NCBI RefSeq assembly: GCF_014356525.2
Contig: NC_052504.1
Span: 60,437,637 to 60,501,636, forward strand
Length of the DNA: 64,000 nucleotides
Source of the DNA: Nilaparvata lugens
Lineage: Eukaryota > Arthropoda > Insecta > Hemiptera > Delphacidae
Direction: 5' to 3'
Shown here: piece by piece, positions 22,551-35,045 of the stretch
Numbering within the stretch: the stretch's first letter is position 1
How the letters are laid out: each line of letters opens with the position of its first letter
Translations under genes and position numbers: made by a program
Notes under the pieces: generated by a model
The model's input: the letters and a program-made list of their open reading frames with translations, nothing else
What the model was told of the DNA's origin: nothing
Database searches by the model: none

Positions 22551-23990
22551 TCACAAGCTCAACTGGTGATAACCTCTAGACAAACAATCAGCGGGATTTT
22601 CAATTCCGGCAACATGCATCCACTCCTGTATACAAGAATCCTGTATTTTTGCGACGCGATTACCAACAAAAGTTTGCCATTTCGCAGATGGAGCATTAAT
22701 CCAACACAAGGTGACTGTCGAATCAGAGAGTTCGACAATACGAGACACATGACAACGTTCACTAATAATAGTGACTACTGAATTCATGAGTTCTGCCAAC
22801 AAGAGTGCCACACACAACTCCAAACGAGGTATTGAAACAACTTTAGATGGTGCTACCTTGGACTTTGAACACAATAATACAACTCTTGACTCCTCGCTCT
22901 CCTTCTGCGACTTCACATAGATAACTGCCATAACCAGACAATGATGCGTCACAAAAACCAATCAAACTGATGTGAGAATCCTGAAACAACCAACGTGACG
23001 TGGAACAGAAAATTTCAATAATAGAGGCAACTCTTTTTGACAATTCTCCCAAAGAGTGCATATAGACTCAGGCGGCTTCTCGTCCCAATCCACTCCTAAT
23101 TTCCCAGTTCTGGACAAGACATTTGAGAAATAATGTAAACGGTGACAAGAGACCAAGTGGATCATAGATACGATCCATCACTGACAGAATAGAACGCTTA
23201 GTAGCAACGACCTCACCACTCTTGACTGAAACTGAAACAGATCAGTACTAGGTTGCCAATTCAATCCCAAGATAGCCAAGGAGTTGTCTGCTTCGAAATC
23301 CTTGTACGAAAACGATTTCTCTTCCTCGAGAATTTCTCCAACATTGATGGTGAATTTGAAGTCCACTTTGTGAGCGAAAAACCTCCTCCCTCAAACAGCT
23401 GATTGGACTGACGATACAGCTCCGCGGCCTCTGACTCTGTGCGACAGATGTGACTAAGTCGTCCATGAACATGTCTCTGGTATTCTCGCCTTGGCTGCTG
23501 GAAAACGATTTCCATCCTCCTCTACAAGCTGGTGGACGGTGCAAAGCGCCAAATATGGAGAGCTTGAAACACCAAAAACAACACAATTGAGCTGATAAAT
23601 TTCGATCGGATCCTCCGGCGAAAATCTCCACAAACACGCTGATAATGATGGCAGGAATCCTCCACTAATATCTGTCGATACATTTGTTTAATGTCGGCAG
23701 TTAGTGCGATTGGGAACAAACGAAAATTAAGTAACAAAACAAAAATGTCAGTCTGCCATTTGGGACCAGCATGAAGAACCTGGTTCAATGACAAACCCGA
23801 TGATGTTCTGGAACCAGCATCAAATACAACTCGGATGGGCGTGGTAGTGCTGCTTGCTTTCACGATGGTGTGATGCGGTATGTAGTAACCACCTCGGTCT
23901 GTCTGATCTGCTAAACGACATGTGACCCTGACGTAGGTAATCGATCAATATTTCATGATATGACATAAGTATAGCTGTCATGCTCTAGTC
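22551..23990 (-). pseudogene. BEL/Pao reverse transcriptase and RNase H, frameshifted
   Basis: RT signatures appear in order: IRVVFDAGSRTSSGLSLNQV and LTADIKQMYRQI (23,863-23,660), then MFMDDLVTS (near 23,465), which is the YVDD-type catalytic box. LGVDWDEKPPE follows near 23,090, then SLIGFCDASLSGYGSYL (RNase H Asp, near 22,960), SIPRLELCVALLLAEL, DSTVTLCWI and GIENPADCLSRG. All are typical of the Pao family. At least four frame changes are needed to read them in order, so no functional enzyme is made. Confidence 0.9.
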
Positions 23991-24002
23991 GTCTCTCCAA
24001 AG

Positions 24003-24725
24003 TCAGCAGTCTGGGTCGGCGACAGCATACGAATCTCCCAAGCTGCTGGGCGGCTCCGCAAATGACAAGGCAACAACAAAACGACCAGAATTCACACGAT
24101 GTACAGACTTCCGAAAATTTACCTCACACTCCAACTCTTCCGGTTTCAGTTGACAGCTTGGTGCAGGGCACGATTCCAACTCCCAAAAACGTTCCACAAA
24201 ACTATCCACGATGGACTACTAACGAATGGACTACAGATGGCTGTAAACAATTCAACACATTCTTTGTTGAAGTGAGAATCGGTGCTCTCCCCATCAGAAT
24301 GTGACCAAAGACACTATTAACAGTCATCAATTCGTGCGATTCACCTATACTAGGACTCCCACGTAGCAAGTGAGGAACTAACTCCACACCAATGATGCCA
24401 TCTATTCTACTAGGAAGGTAGAATTTGTCGTCAGCCAGTGTGAGATTTTCAAGATGATGAAGTTTGGATCTGTTGATTTCACAAGAAGGCAACTTGTTGA
24501 TGACTTTATCTACCACTGTGGCATCCATCGAAAACTTAACGGTAGGATCCAACTTCGACTGAATCGACACACAAGTACGACCTCGAACTTCACTAGTACC
24601 ACCACCGAATCCACGAACAACGGTTTTCATGGGCTGGAATGGTAGTCTCAAACGCAACACATTTGCTGTAACAAAATGACACTGACTCCCGTGTCAACCA
24701 AGAAACGAACATCACAAAGCTGATC
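24003..24725 (-). pseudogene. BEL/Pao aspartic protease and linker, frameshifted
   Basis: On the minus strand near 24,700 the codons for FLVDTGVSV give the catalytic DTG of a retroviral-type protease (DUF1758 region). After a frameshift, 24,660-24,202 continues with DGIIGVELVPHLLRG and FGHILMG, the protease C-terminal half. 24,209-24,003 has FWELES and SGRFVVALSF, the linker leading into RT. Frameshifts separate all three parts. Confidence 0.85.
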
Positions 24726-24726
24726 A

Positions 24727-26140
24727 TTACAATCTCGAACATGTGCAGTGATGGTCACAACACAACGGTCGAATTTCTACATCGTTGGATGTAGAACAAC
24801 AACTAATAGGTGATGTGCCACCTGCCTTGGAGTTCGACGAGGACGCAACACCTTCATTGGAACTTGATCTGGAAAAGTGCAATAAAGAATGATGAGATTC
24901 TCGACATTGAGCACACTGAGTTTTACTACGACAATCTCTACTCAAATGATCCACATCAAGACAACGAAAACAACAAAACTTTCCTTTAATCAAACAATAA
25001 CGATCCCAAGGAGTCATTTTCAAGAAACTTGCACAATCTACTACCGATGACCCGTTTTGAGCACTTCAGACAATTGGTTTTTTACTAGATGCATCGTTAG
25101 ATGAATCATTAGATTGAACCACAAACACCTTTGATTTATATCCTTTTTGTGCCTCATATTAAACGATTCAGTCTGTTTCTCATCAAGGAAGAGTCTTAAT
25201 TTGCTTTTCAATGAATTTGACATAATCGGTATAAGTTGGCATAGCCTTGTCACAGACGGCCGATTCAAAATTTCTACGAGAACTTGGATCCAGCAATCTC
25301 AAGCCATGATAGAGGAATATTGAGTCTGACAAATCAGTGAGTCGCAATCTCTTCACTGCATTGATTGAACTGCAAAACCCATCCAAATCGCAATACAACC
25401 TGCCTTTGATTCTGATTTTATGGACGAAATTCAAAAATTTGTTTGAAATAGGCATCGACTTGCACCTGTGGATCGTTATAGCGGGTCAATAATGCCTGCC
25501 AAATTATTTGATAATTGTTAGCCAATGGTGGCAAATGACGACAAATATTTGCTGCTTGTCCAGTAAGTCTACTTACAAGATATTGGACCTTCTGCTGATC
25601 GTTCAAACTCTTGTTGTCATGTACCAATGCCTTAAATAGTTCATAAAACACCACCATTGAGTCTGGTTCCCATCAAATTTCGGAAGGTCGATTTTGGGCA
25701 GTACCGACTCGGACACGACCGCTGTGCACTACTGCTGAAGCTGCCGAAGATTGAGCAATAGCATCAGTCGCCTCTCTCTGTTTGAGAGTGTTAGCCGCTA
25801 CTTCAATATACTGAAACAGATCTAGATGTGAGTCGTTGAATGCTACAACATGGTCTTTATTCAACTCAAGTTCCAACTCATTAACCACTAATTCTGTCTT
25901 TTCATAATCCGAAATGGTCTGAGACACCCGAGGATACAACATAAAATTGCTCAGCAACCTTTGGATCAGAGACATTTTTAGACAGTTCATAATTCTTTGC
26001 AATCTGGCATACAATTGTTCCAGTTTAGCGCGATGCAACCTGATTTGTTTCTGTAATTTTTCCTCCATCTTGAACTCATACACAAAACAATTCAGCCCCG
26101 ACAATACAAACAACAGACAATAAAACAAGAATGAGTTCAA
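24727..26140 (-). pseudogene. BEL/Pao gag with zinc knuckles, broken
   Basis: The N-terminal part (26,140-25,673) is a helical region with ELELELNKDH. The next pieces (25,657-25,183) carry KSLNDQQKVQYLVSRLTGQA, the DUF1759 signature of Pao gag. 25,023-24,727 holds GKFCCFRCLDVDHLSRDC and QCAQCRESHHSLLH, two nucleic-acid-binding zinc knuckles. Frameshifts lie near 25,660, 25,440 and 25,200. Confidence 0.87.
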
Positions 26141-26379
26141 AACTAAATGGAAGGAAGAATCACAACTAGTAAGTTATCAAAGTTAAACTTTGATTATCAA
26201 TTCACAAGATAAGTTACTGCTGAAGACAAAACTATATGATTAGATAATGTTCTTCCAACAACTCACAAACAAACGATAACTTGTTGAATTGAACAAACAA
26301 AATCATGCTGTGATTAACCTTCACTAACATGTACAATACAAATGGACAATACAAAATCCAACAAACAAACAAATTCCCG
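26141..26379 (-). other. BEL/Pao 5' untranslated remnant
   Basis: This AT-rich leader upstream of gag runs straight into block B with no LTR and no clear primer-binding site. None of the 21,471-21,741 LTR sequence is repeated here. Confidence 0.5.
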
Positions 26380-29300
26380 AAAAAGTTCTCAATTTAGATA
26401 GAAATTAAATTGAGCTACATGTTAATTTACATTCAAATTTTCATCCCTAAGCTTTTGGTTTCAAGCTAAGATTAGAGAAAGAAATCATATAATGGTATAG
26501 TCAATAATTAAAGTGATTGAATAAACTCTATTCAGAATTATTCAAATTAACATTAAAATGTCCACTTAAAAATTCCCACTTTAATATTAAATGGTAGTAA
26601 AGTTTAGGACATGAGAAATCAGCCACATTAAATGTTAGGCTAATTATTATGAATAGACTCTTATATATATAAATGGACTTCCATGGAAGAAAGAATGAGT
26701 GGATTGGCTGCTTTTACACTTTTGAATAAGTGAAATGAAGAGTAAAGCTGTATTTACACCATAGTTATGAACAAAATGTGTTGAACCATTTGATGAACAT
26801 ATGTGTTGGTCTAGTTCCGTTCAATCTAATAGAATCCATAAGGATTAAGCTATCAAAATTTTGTCAATAACTACTCTGCGTTTAGAGAAAGATTTATTTT
26901 CAGGTGTAGTGGATCTATGTATTTGCGCCTTTGGTGTAAACCAGCTTATGCGATAGGCTATGCCAGAAATTCCAAAATAAGTAAGAGATCCATGGATACC
27001 AGAGTCAACCAATTCCAAATAAACCTGATTTAGAATTCTATTTTCAATTGCATCAAGCAAAAATAACATGATCACTGCTAATTTGATAACTGTCAACAAG
27101 GAATATTAATTGCCAATGGATAAAGTTGAGTTGACTCTTAAGCCTCGACCAATTGACAAAGGAATTTGGAGAGAATTTTTTGAACACAATTTTTTACTTT
27201 GCAGCTTTGTAGGGACCAGTTAGGGGGTAAACATATCAAAAGTCCCCATCCCCACCCCTTGTGCTAATGGCATGATAGTTGCATTTCTCAATGTTTTGCT
27301 TACACGCTCATATCTTGAGAAGAATGCGTTCAACCGACATTACTGACTATTCAGAAATGAAGTTTAATAAATTCTCTACTATATTTGTTCTGTGGTGATT
27401 TGTGATATCTCCAACAGTTTTCGAGATATACGCTCTTAAAAGTGTAAAATTGTTAAAATAACAGCTTTTAATCCTATTTTTTTATGTTTCGGCGAGGGCT
27501 TACAACTCTCCAACAATGCATTGTGAAAATTAATTCTCACCGTAGATTTGTAGAGCTTTGTTTCCTCTTCAATTTGATGTATTATTTCACTACTTCATGT
27601 TTTCCTTCTATTGTTATAGCAGATTCAATGTTGGGGGTGAAATTTTAATTTTGTAACAATTGATCACTTGACAATGAAATGTGAGTCTGGAACATCTGGT
27701 ACACAATTTTTGACTTTGTAGCTTAATGAAGACTAGTTTAGAGGTAAACATAGCCAAAATACACATCTCTAGCCCGTCTATTGAAGGTGTGGAACTGCTA
27801 AGTTGACACTTGTTGCAGAGTTGAAAATTTCACCCCCATATTGAATCGGCTATAACAATAGAAGAAAACATGAAGTAGTGAAATAATACATCAATTGAAG
27901 AGGAAACAAAGCTCTACAAATCTACGGTGAGCATCCATTTTCACGATGCATTGTGTTTTGAACAATCAAAATTTCTGATTATAATAATCAGATAATAGTT
28001 TAAGGGCTACTCGCTTAGCTGATCTGTGGTCGTTCAGTTTTTTTGTTAATAAAAACAAAAATTATTATTTAGAATTATGGATCTGAAAAATAAAAAAATG
28101 TACAATTAACTATTATCTTACTTTACCTTAAAAAGAGTACCTTGGCCTGCTCCTCAAGGTCCAGTTAAACCACTCCCGACTTTAAATAAAAAATATATAT
28201 AAAAAAATTCTGCCAGTTGATTGAATCAAAAACCACCAGCTTTCCCTACTAGATTCAAATCCTGAAAAAAACAATTATGTAGGTTTAAACTGCCCGGACT
28301 GAGACAGCCTATAATTGAGTTCTCAAGACAGAATCCTTCAGGTAACCAATGCCTTAACTCAACAACTTACTTCACAAACGGTTCAAGGAATACGGGCCTC
28401 GATAGAAAAATTCAAGATCTATTTATGTGAAAAACACATGCAGCCTTGATTCACAGACCAAAAGTCAACTCACTCTTGTTTGTATAGCATGGAGCTAAAA
28501 ACCATAATATTGTCTTCATGAAACGTGATAAAACACACGTTTCATCTATGTACATTGGTGATCTTCTCGCTTTATCAATTACATTGACGTGCTACCAAAT
28601 TTATCCAAAAGGTTTGATAGTATTTCACCTATCACCCAAGAAAAGTCATCGGTTCCAATTATGCTAACATCTTGATAAATCATGAATGGATTTAATGCCT
28701 GTAAATAAGAAGTCCAGTTCAAAGCAAATCAAATTTTAATTTTCAAATGATTCAAAAAATTACAGTCTACACCAAAATAAATAATCATACATGGCTTGAA
28801 CATAGATTGAATATGATTTAGGTTACAAATATGTTTGATATGTTCATCAAAATAGATTCAAAAGCTTTCTCAAAGCTCAGAAATTATTGTTTCAAATCAA
28901 GATCAAAAAATATAAAACTTACAAACTAAAACTACCTACTTATCTTTTATTTATGTGTTTTAAGGCAGGCTTATGGATTTCAAAATTAAACGAAATATTT
29001 AACACAAATTGAAAAGAAAAATTTAAATCTACATTTCACATATGTTCAATAACATCAACAGACTTTATAAAAACATTCAGATCTCAACCAAAACATCCTA
29101 AACTTCAATTATTTAGAAAATTTTCAACAGGAGATAAACACTTCTACCATAAGCCCAAACCTTACAACAATGAGAGAGAAGCACCCAAAGTTCCAAAGCA
29201 CTACATATACACGTCATCCATTGCCAACTAATAAAGAATACAAATTTACAATTATTATATCTATTATTCCCAATAAAACTTCATTTTAAAACGGTTTTGA

Positions 29301-29456
29301 ACTTTTTATTTAACCTTTATATTGTTTAGAATTATGTGTTTATTCAGAAAAAGAACTTTATCACAGTGATTCATTCAACATTTTTAGTGTAGCTGATAAA
29401 TTCACAGTAAAACGTTAAGTTCGCATATCGATTACACCAATATTTGCTATCAAGTT
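26380..29456 (+). repeat. Large direct duplication, block B copy 2 (3.08 kb)
   Basis: This partner of 18,409-21,470 begins AAAAAGTTCTCAATTTAG and ends CTATCAAGTT. Compared with copy 1 it has an added segment of about 16 bp near 26,955 (AGGCTATGCCAGAAAT), small deletions (29,389) and a nonsense change in the shared open frame. After its end the sequence continues TTATTGATATTG, where copy 1 has the BEL LTR. It therefore looks like the empty site. Confidence 0.9.
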
Positions 29457-29845
29457 TTATTGATATTGAAATGAAGATTCGATTTTAATCGAGAAGAAAT
29501 GTAATATTACAACATTTAATAATTAAATCCGCGACCAGATTTCCAATTCACCAAATAATTTTTCAAAAATTGAATAGGTTTTGATGTCATGTATGACAGA
29601 TGCATTTAACAGCGTCTAGATCAAGACCCAGTCAAGATAATAATATTATCTTGATAATAATTATCTTTATCTTAATCATCACCAATTATTGGTGATGTTA
29701 AATAGTTAAATTATAAATTAATACTGGTTAAGTAGTCTACGGTGTATGGTATACTTTATACAGTACTGTATTCTGAAAAATGGTGCCCATAAGTCAGGGC
29801 GTGATTCCTCATATCAAAAAAAGAAAAAGTTCTAATTAATATAGG

Positions 29846-30040
29846 TGATAGGTCCGAAAATACTTAGTTACCAATAGTTATACAAAGTGAAAGATTTCGT
29901 CTGAATTTCAGTTCCCCTGCTGAAACAAAGCCCTACGGGTATTTGCTGTATTTGGCTCTTAATTCAGATGTAAAATTTAGTGTACTTTATGTAAAATTAA
30001 CCGAAAAATTGAATAAAACCGTTTCCAGACCTGTAGCTAT
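29846..30040 (+). repeat. Left arm of a 0.2-kb inverted repeat around the CR1-like LINE
   Basis: From GTCCGAAAATACTTAGTTACC to AAATTGAATAAAACC, this is the complement of 37,455-37,655. Both include TTCAGTTCCCCTGCTGAAAC and AAGCCCTAC. A second motif (TTACTATGTTAAATGTA) occurs nearby at 30,118, inverted at 30,385-30,430, and at 37,677-37,720. Confidence 0.75.
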
Positions 30041-30437
30041 AGCAATTTTTGAGATATGTGACGAAATACGCGAAACTTGGTCCCGAAAAAAGTTCCTTTA
30101 AGGTTTGAAGCAAATTTACTATGTTAAATGTATGATGAACACAAAATATTTTTCTGCAGAACTTCTAAAAAATTTAATCTCGGAGAGAAAGATTCAAAAT
30201 AAGTCTATATTATACAAATGCAACCTTTAAAAAAAATCCTCAATTACATACAAAACGCATGAAAAATAGACAAAAATTGAGCTCTCTTTTCATGCGGTTT
30301 ATTCTTATTTCATATTCTTGCGTTTAGACTTATTTCACATCTTTCTCTTCGAAATCAAATTTTCTACAAGTTCTGTGAAAACATATTTTGTGTTTATTGT
30401 ACATTATTTTAACATAGTAAATCTTCTTCAAACCTTG
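30041..30437. repeat. Repeat-derived junction region
   Basis: It holds two inverted copies of a motif of about 55 bp (30,104-30,160 and 30,380-30,440, sharing ACTATGTTAAA and AACACAAAATAT). The LINE coding sequence stops exactly where the right copy begins. No gene is present. Confidence 0.5.
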
Positions 30438-31784
30438 CATGATTGTTCTCTATCAAGATTTAGAATTATTCTTATTGCTTCTTTTTGTAATAGGAGTATT
30501 TTATTTAAGTTTGAGATGCTTGTTCCTCCATATATTTCAACTCCATATGAAATGTGGGAGTGGATCATTGCAAAGTACACTGCTTTTAACGTTTCTAAGT
30601 TCAAAATATTTGCTAGTCGTCTCAGCGCGAAAATTCCTGAGCTTAATTTTTTACATACCTATTTTTTGAATGTGAACGGACCAACTAAGTGTGTTTTCAA
30701 GATGTAGACCAAAAAATTTGATTTCTCCCTTATTATTTACGGAATTAAGTTGTTTTACCTCTGAATTTCTACAAGTAAAATGGAGGAACTTTGTTTTGTT
30801 ATCATTAAGTAGCAGATGTCTATGATTTAGGTACTTTTTAGTTAATGATATAGAATTGTTACATTTAATTTCTGTTATGTTCCAGTCCTTATCAGCAATG
30901 CACATAGTTATATCGTCAGCGTATAAGCATAATTTACTATTTTCAACTAAATCGCATATATATTTAGGCAACCCCCCTAAGTAGCACAGAAACAAAAATG
31001 GACCTAACACCGATCCTTGTGGTACAGAATAGTTATTAGATTTTAAGTTTGATCCAATATTTTACTGATTTTTATTGCTTGTATACTTTATATTTACATA
31101 CTGTTGCCGTTCTTCTAGATATGACTTGATCCAGCTAAGCTCTTTACCTCTAATTCCCTAATTTTGAAGTTTATTTAATAATAATTTATGATTCACACTG
31201 TCAAATGCTCTGGTTAAATCCAGGAATGCTCCCACAGAATTTAATCCCTCATCTAAGTTTTCTATGAACTCTATCAAAGCAGTAATGGTTGACCTGTTTT
31301 TTCTATAGCCATGTTGTTCTTTGTCAAGCATACCATTAGTTTCAAAATAATCAATTAACTGAACTAGTACACACTTTTCAAATATTTTAGATAGGGCAGG
31401 TTGGATGGCCAAAGGTCTGTAGTTGAGAGGATCAGATGGATCTCCTTTCTTATATGCTGGTATTACTTTTGATATTTTTAATTTGTTTGGGTACACTCCA
31501 GTTATAATTGAGGCAAATAGTTATAGCATAATTACATGCAAAAGAGGTTTGATGAGTGATGACTTAGCATCCTTGATTATTTTTATTGGTATGTCATCAT
31601 AGCCGGCTGACCACTTTGGTTTTATCGAATCTATTATTTTACTTAAGTCCTTCTCTTCAATTATTGTATTACATCTAAATGATAATCTTGTAACTTTTTC
31701 ATTTTTTTCATCTGTTACGTCACTTTTGGTTAGATAAGGGATGACATGAGTGTCAACCATCCCTACAAAATCATTGTTTAGCAT
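30438..31784 (-). pseudogene. LINE reverse transcriptase domain, nearly continuous
   Basis: Signatures in order: SAGYDDIPIKIIK (about 31,600), LKISKVIPAYKKGD and NYRPLAIQPALSKIFEK (31,490-31,370), FLDLTRAFDSVNHKLL, then a TAG stop near 31,160. WIKSYLEERQQ, YSVPQGSVLGPFLF, CLYADDITM (catalytic Asp-Asp, about 30,920) and FFGLHLENTLSW follow. Beyond 30,651 the minus strand continues with ISYGVEIYGG and QKEAIRIILNLDRE before the sequence is cut off. Only a few disablements are visible, so the copy is fairly young. Confidence 0.9.
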
Positions 31785-31925
31785 GTTTGAAATTTTATAC
31801 GGATCATCTATGTCTATACCATTCTTTTTAAGTACAATATTTTTAATAGCTCTCTTGTCCTTTTTGTTTGTTGTTTCATTGTTAACTATTTGCCATATTG
31901 TTCTGTTTACATTTGTTGATTTTTT

Positions 31926-32745
31926 TTATTTTTGAGTCAATATAATTCTTTTTTTGTAGAGGATAATTCTTTTTAGATGCTTTTTATGTGCTTTTATAGT
32001 TTTCTTTAAGTTTATATTACTTTGGTCTTTCCTGTATCGCTGATGCATTTCTATTAGCCTTTTATGCTCGTCGACAATCTCATTATCAATCCACTTATTA
32101 CTAAATTGTTTTGCTCTTACTATTCTACCAAACGGAAAGTGAAGATCAAAATAATATTTGAGCAAATTGTAAAAGTATGAAAATTTGTTTTCTACAGGAC
32201 TCTGATAAAGTTCAGTCCAATCCAATTTATCTAGATCATTTATAAAGCGCTGAATTTGGGACTTCCCAAACTTCCCACCCATTGGTAGTCTTTAAACCTT
32301 CACACTTATTATTTGTGTTTAAAATATGGAAAATTTGTCCATCGTGGTCTGATAGAGCTGTTATCAAACATTCCACTTTAATAGAAGTTTTGTTGAGACT
32401 GGTAATGAAATTGTTGATTGCTGATTTACAAGTTTCAGTTATTCTAGTAGGTATTTCTATAGTATGTCTAAATCCATTCATTTATACATAAATGTAATTC
32501 CATTACATTTATAAAATCTGATTTCTTTTTGCCCTCCCTCAAAACATCCACATTGAAATCTCCTCCGATTACAACATTCTGGTTAATTTTGCTAATTTCT
32601 ACTAAAAATCTATTCAATTTATCAAGAAACACTTCTATGTTCTCTGAAGGAGTTCTATACAATCCAGCTACAATGTATTTTTTCTTACCTATTTTTATTT
32701 CTATCATACATGTTGTAAAATATCGAATTTGGGTAGATAAAAATC
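31926..32745 (-). pseudogene. LINE endonuclease C-terminal part and linker
   Basis: VAGLYRTPS and VIGGDFNVDVL (about 32,690-32,540) and ALSDHDGQI (about 32,350) are the substrate and metal-binding motifs of the apurinic-type (EEP) endonuclease that nicks the target for reverse transcription. Frames at 32,707-32,468, 32,481-32,236 and 32,282-31,926 overlap and are shifted. The last is the charged linker leading to RT. Confidence 0.88.
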
Positions 32746-34139
32746 CCTAACCGAAATAGTAATAGGTCTGAAATAAAGTAACTGGCTAATATCGCCAAAT
32801 AGATAACCATTAAGATTAGATAGCATCAGCTTGTTCTGGCTAAACGGTACAAAAACCTAAAAAGGATTTGAAAGGATTTGTTGCTAATAAATATATTATT
32901 ATATAAAACATTTTGAAGATTGAGGTTAGGTATATGCATTCAGGGATCGGCGACCTAAAGATCGACCAAATCGAGCAACGTAGAATCTGACCAAAACCCC
33001 TTGGCAGAGCTCTATTGCAATCAAACAGTATGCAATGTGAAAAAACACATGGTCGCGTGGCTAACTAGTAGGAAGCATGATACAAATATTAGCGTATAGA
33101 ATATTAGCTAGCATGTAGAGAGCATAAGTAAAAAACCTAATAAAAATAATTAAGTGTATTCAGGAAATAGGAGGTACCAGGCGCATGAATACTAAATCAA
33201 ATTTGCATGCACCAATAGCACAACGGCAGTTAATAGGCGGCAATTGTAGGCCAATTCAAAAATATTTATATATATTTCTATAAATGTTCGGAATTTATGT
33301 TAAATTGTTGTATAGTCTATGTTATAGATATGACCCGAAGGCAAAGAAATTATTAAACGCACAACCTAAGTAATAATTTGATATTTTTTGTATGATCTAT
33401 TTGAACCTAAATAGCGGAGGACTAAGATATTCAAATTTTATGTTAATTTGAAAGTCGGAAGTAAGATTTGTGAAATTGAGAAAGGAGAACCAGCACTCGC
33501 CAGCCAAATGCCACCATGAGAGGACCCCAAATATTTTAGAGCGTAGTACCTTGCTAATAAATTGTAAAAGTTAAAGTTAGATCGAATTATTAAATTTCTT
33601 AAAGGACTTTGTGATGCTCTTGTAAAGCAGAAGTCATTTTTAATTTCAAATAATTTATAACCCCTTGGAAGAGACGATTCCGGCTACCGTATTCCAGGAC
33701 TACAAGGAGTTGGATCGACATCGGCGGCTTATAAGAAGATTTTCGACACGTGAGTGATAAATATTGAATTAGTGATGGGCGCCCTAGTGCTTCGAATCTA
33801 TCTAATAATCAAAGCTAGCTCGTCGAAAGGGTTTTTATTATAAATTAAGAATTTAATAAGAGAAATACTTGCGCAAGTAAAATTAGTATTAAAGGTATTT
33901 TATTGAAGGAAAAAATAGATCAATACATTTCAGAAAATTCCATTTGGATCAAAGAAGTATAAAATCTAGGCTATTAAAACACATTCATATGATCTTTAAT
34001 TTTTGCAATATAATTTGTGATAGTTTGTTATAGCTCTAATTCACTAGATGAATTGCTCTACCTATTCCGTCAGGTGCCGAATCTTGCACCCTGAGATAAA
34101 ATATATATTCAATACAAAGAAATCTACTAAGTACTAGAG

Positions 34140-34194
<55 letters not shown>

Positions 34195-34789
34195 GATTAT
34201 TAGTGGCTAATTTATCAAGTTGATCTTAAAGAACCTATTTTTTAATTGAATTGTCCAGGTCGACAAGTATTAGCAAGCGCATATCGCAGCTACATGCAAA
34301 AGGATGCATATGATTTTAAGATAAAGGCACATGGTAATGATTCGTGCCATAAATCTAGAATATAAAGTTTAGCCTGTGATATTTTACTGATTTCAATTCT
34401 TGTTCTATTTTTTATATTATATTTTTTATCGCTCTTTATATATTTTTTTCTGCCTCGATCTATTTTTTGCATTATTGTTTAATATATGTATCAAAATGTT
34501 TATGGTGTGCAATTTATTTTTATTCCTCAACACTATAGTATAAGTATATTATTTATATATATTTATTTTTAATGAATTACAAGAGTTATAGGGGAAGCCC
34601 ATACCTAGGCATAGAAAGATTTTTATGAGACTGAATCCTATTAAAAAACCACGACCTAACTATATAATTATATCAAATATTCATGCTCTACCGACTGATG
34701 CCAAGCAGGAGGCTAATCGTTATTTAAATATAAAGAATAACGTGACAATGTTTCGAAGATTTTATCATCATTAATAACAGTTACTGCCT
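32746..34789. mobile_element. Unclassified insertion of about 2 kb inside the LINE endonuclease
   Basis: The endonuclease coding stops at about 34,790 and resumes at about 32,745, so the sequence between is an insertion; its borders are known only to within about 40 bp. It has no recognisable coding, a (TA)n run at 34,143-34,190 and a GC-richer patch at 33,665-33,800. I see no inverted or direct terminal repeats, so it might be a non-autonomous Helitron, a large LTR-derived element or a composite. Confidence 0.5.
34143..34190. repeat. (TA)n microsatellite
   Basis: About 24 pure TA units. Confidence 0.95.
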
Positions 34790-35045
34790 TCAACAGTTTT
34801 TGCATTCAACTAGCTTTTCAGATACTAATATTAAAACGCCTCCCCCCTTAAACGACTTTCTTACATACCAACTCCTACAGGAATATCCTGGTATTTTGAT
34901 TCTTTGAATTTCATTTTCATCTAATTTATGTTCAGTTACTATTACAATATTCGGTTTCAATTCCTGCAATGTGATTATTAGGGAGTCTATTCTTGACTCC
35001 AAGTGCTGGATGTTTTGATGGAAGATTGTTACATTATTGTTTATA
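34790..35045 (-). pseudogene. LINE endonuclease N-terminal part
   Basis: On the minus strand VTIFHQNIQHLESRIDSL is followed by PNIVIVTEHKLDENEIQ and KGGGVLILV, the N-terminal Asn, catalytic Glu (TEHKL) and following strands of the EEP endonuclease. Reading stops at a TGA at the border of the 2-kb insertion. Confidence 0.88.

Larger units (their letters stand above)
21471..26379 (-). mobile_element. Decayed BEL/Pao LTR retrotransposon, no 5' LTR
   Basis: Reading right to left, the recognisable order is gag (26,140), zinc knuckle, aspartic protease, reverse transcriptase, RNase H, integrase zinc-binding region, then a polypurine tract and a 3' LTR ending at 21,471. Coding is broken by many frameshifts and stops. 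The integrase catalytic core and the 5' LTR are absent. Both edges coincide exactly with the ends of the flanking 3-kb direct repeats, which shows how it came to lie there. Confidence 0.9.

Noticed and set aside
22458..22781. Plus-strand frames over the BEL region (22,458-22,781, 24,062-24,304, 24,454-24,645)
   Set aside because: They are antisense shadows of recognisable BEL gag-pol sequence.
18409..29456. Reading the 3-kb direct repeats as giant LTRs of the BEL element
   Set aside because: Their borders lack TG...CA, there is no polypurine tract or primer-binding site at the junctions, and a separate 271-bp LTR with a polypurine tract is present at 21,471-21,741.
30318..30707. 129-codon plus-strand frame
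   Set aside because: It is antisense to the LINE RT C-terminal region, which has recognisable motifs on the minus strand.
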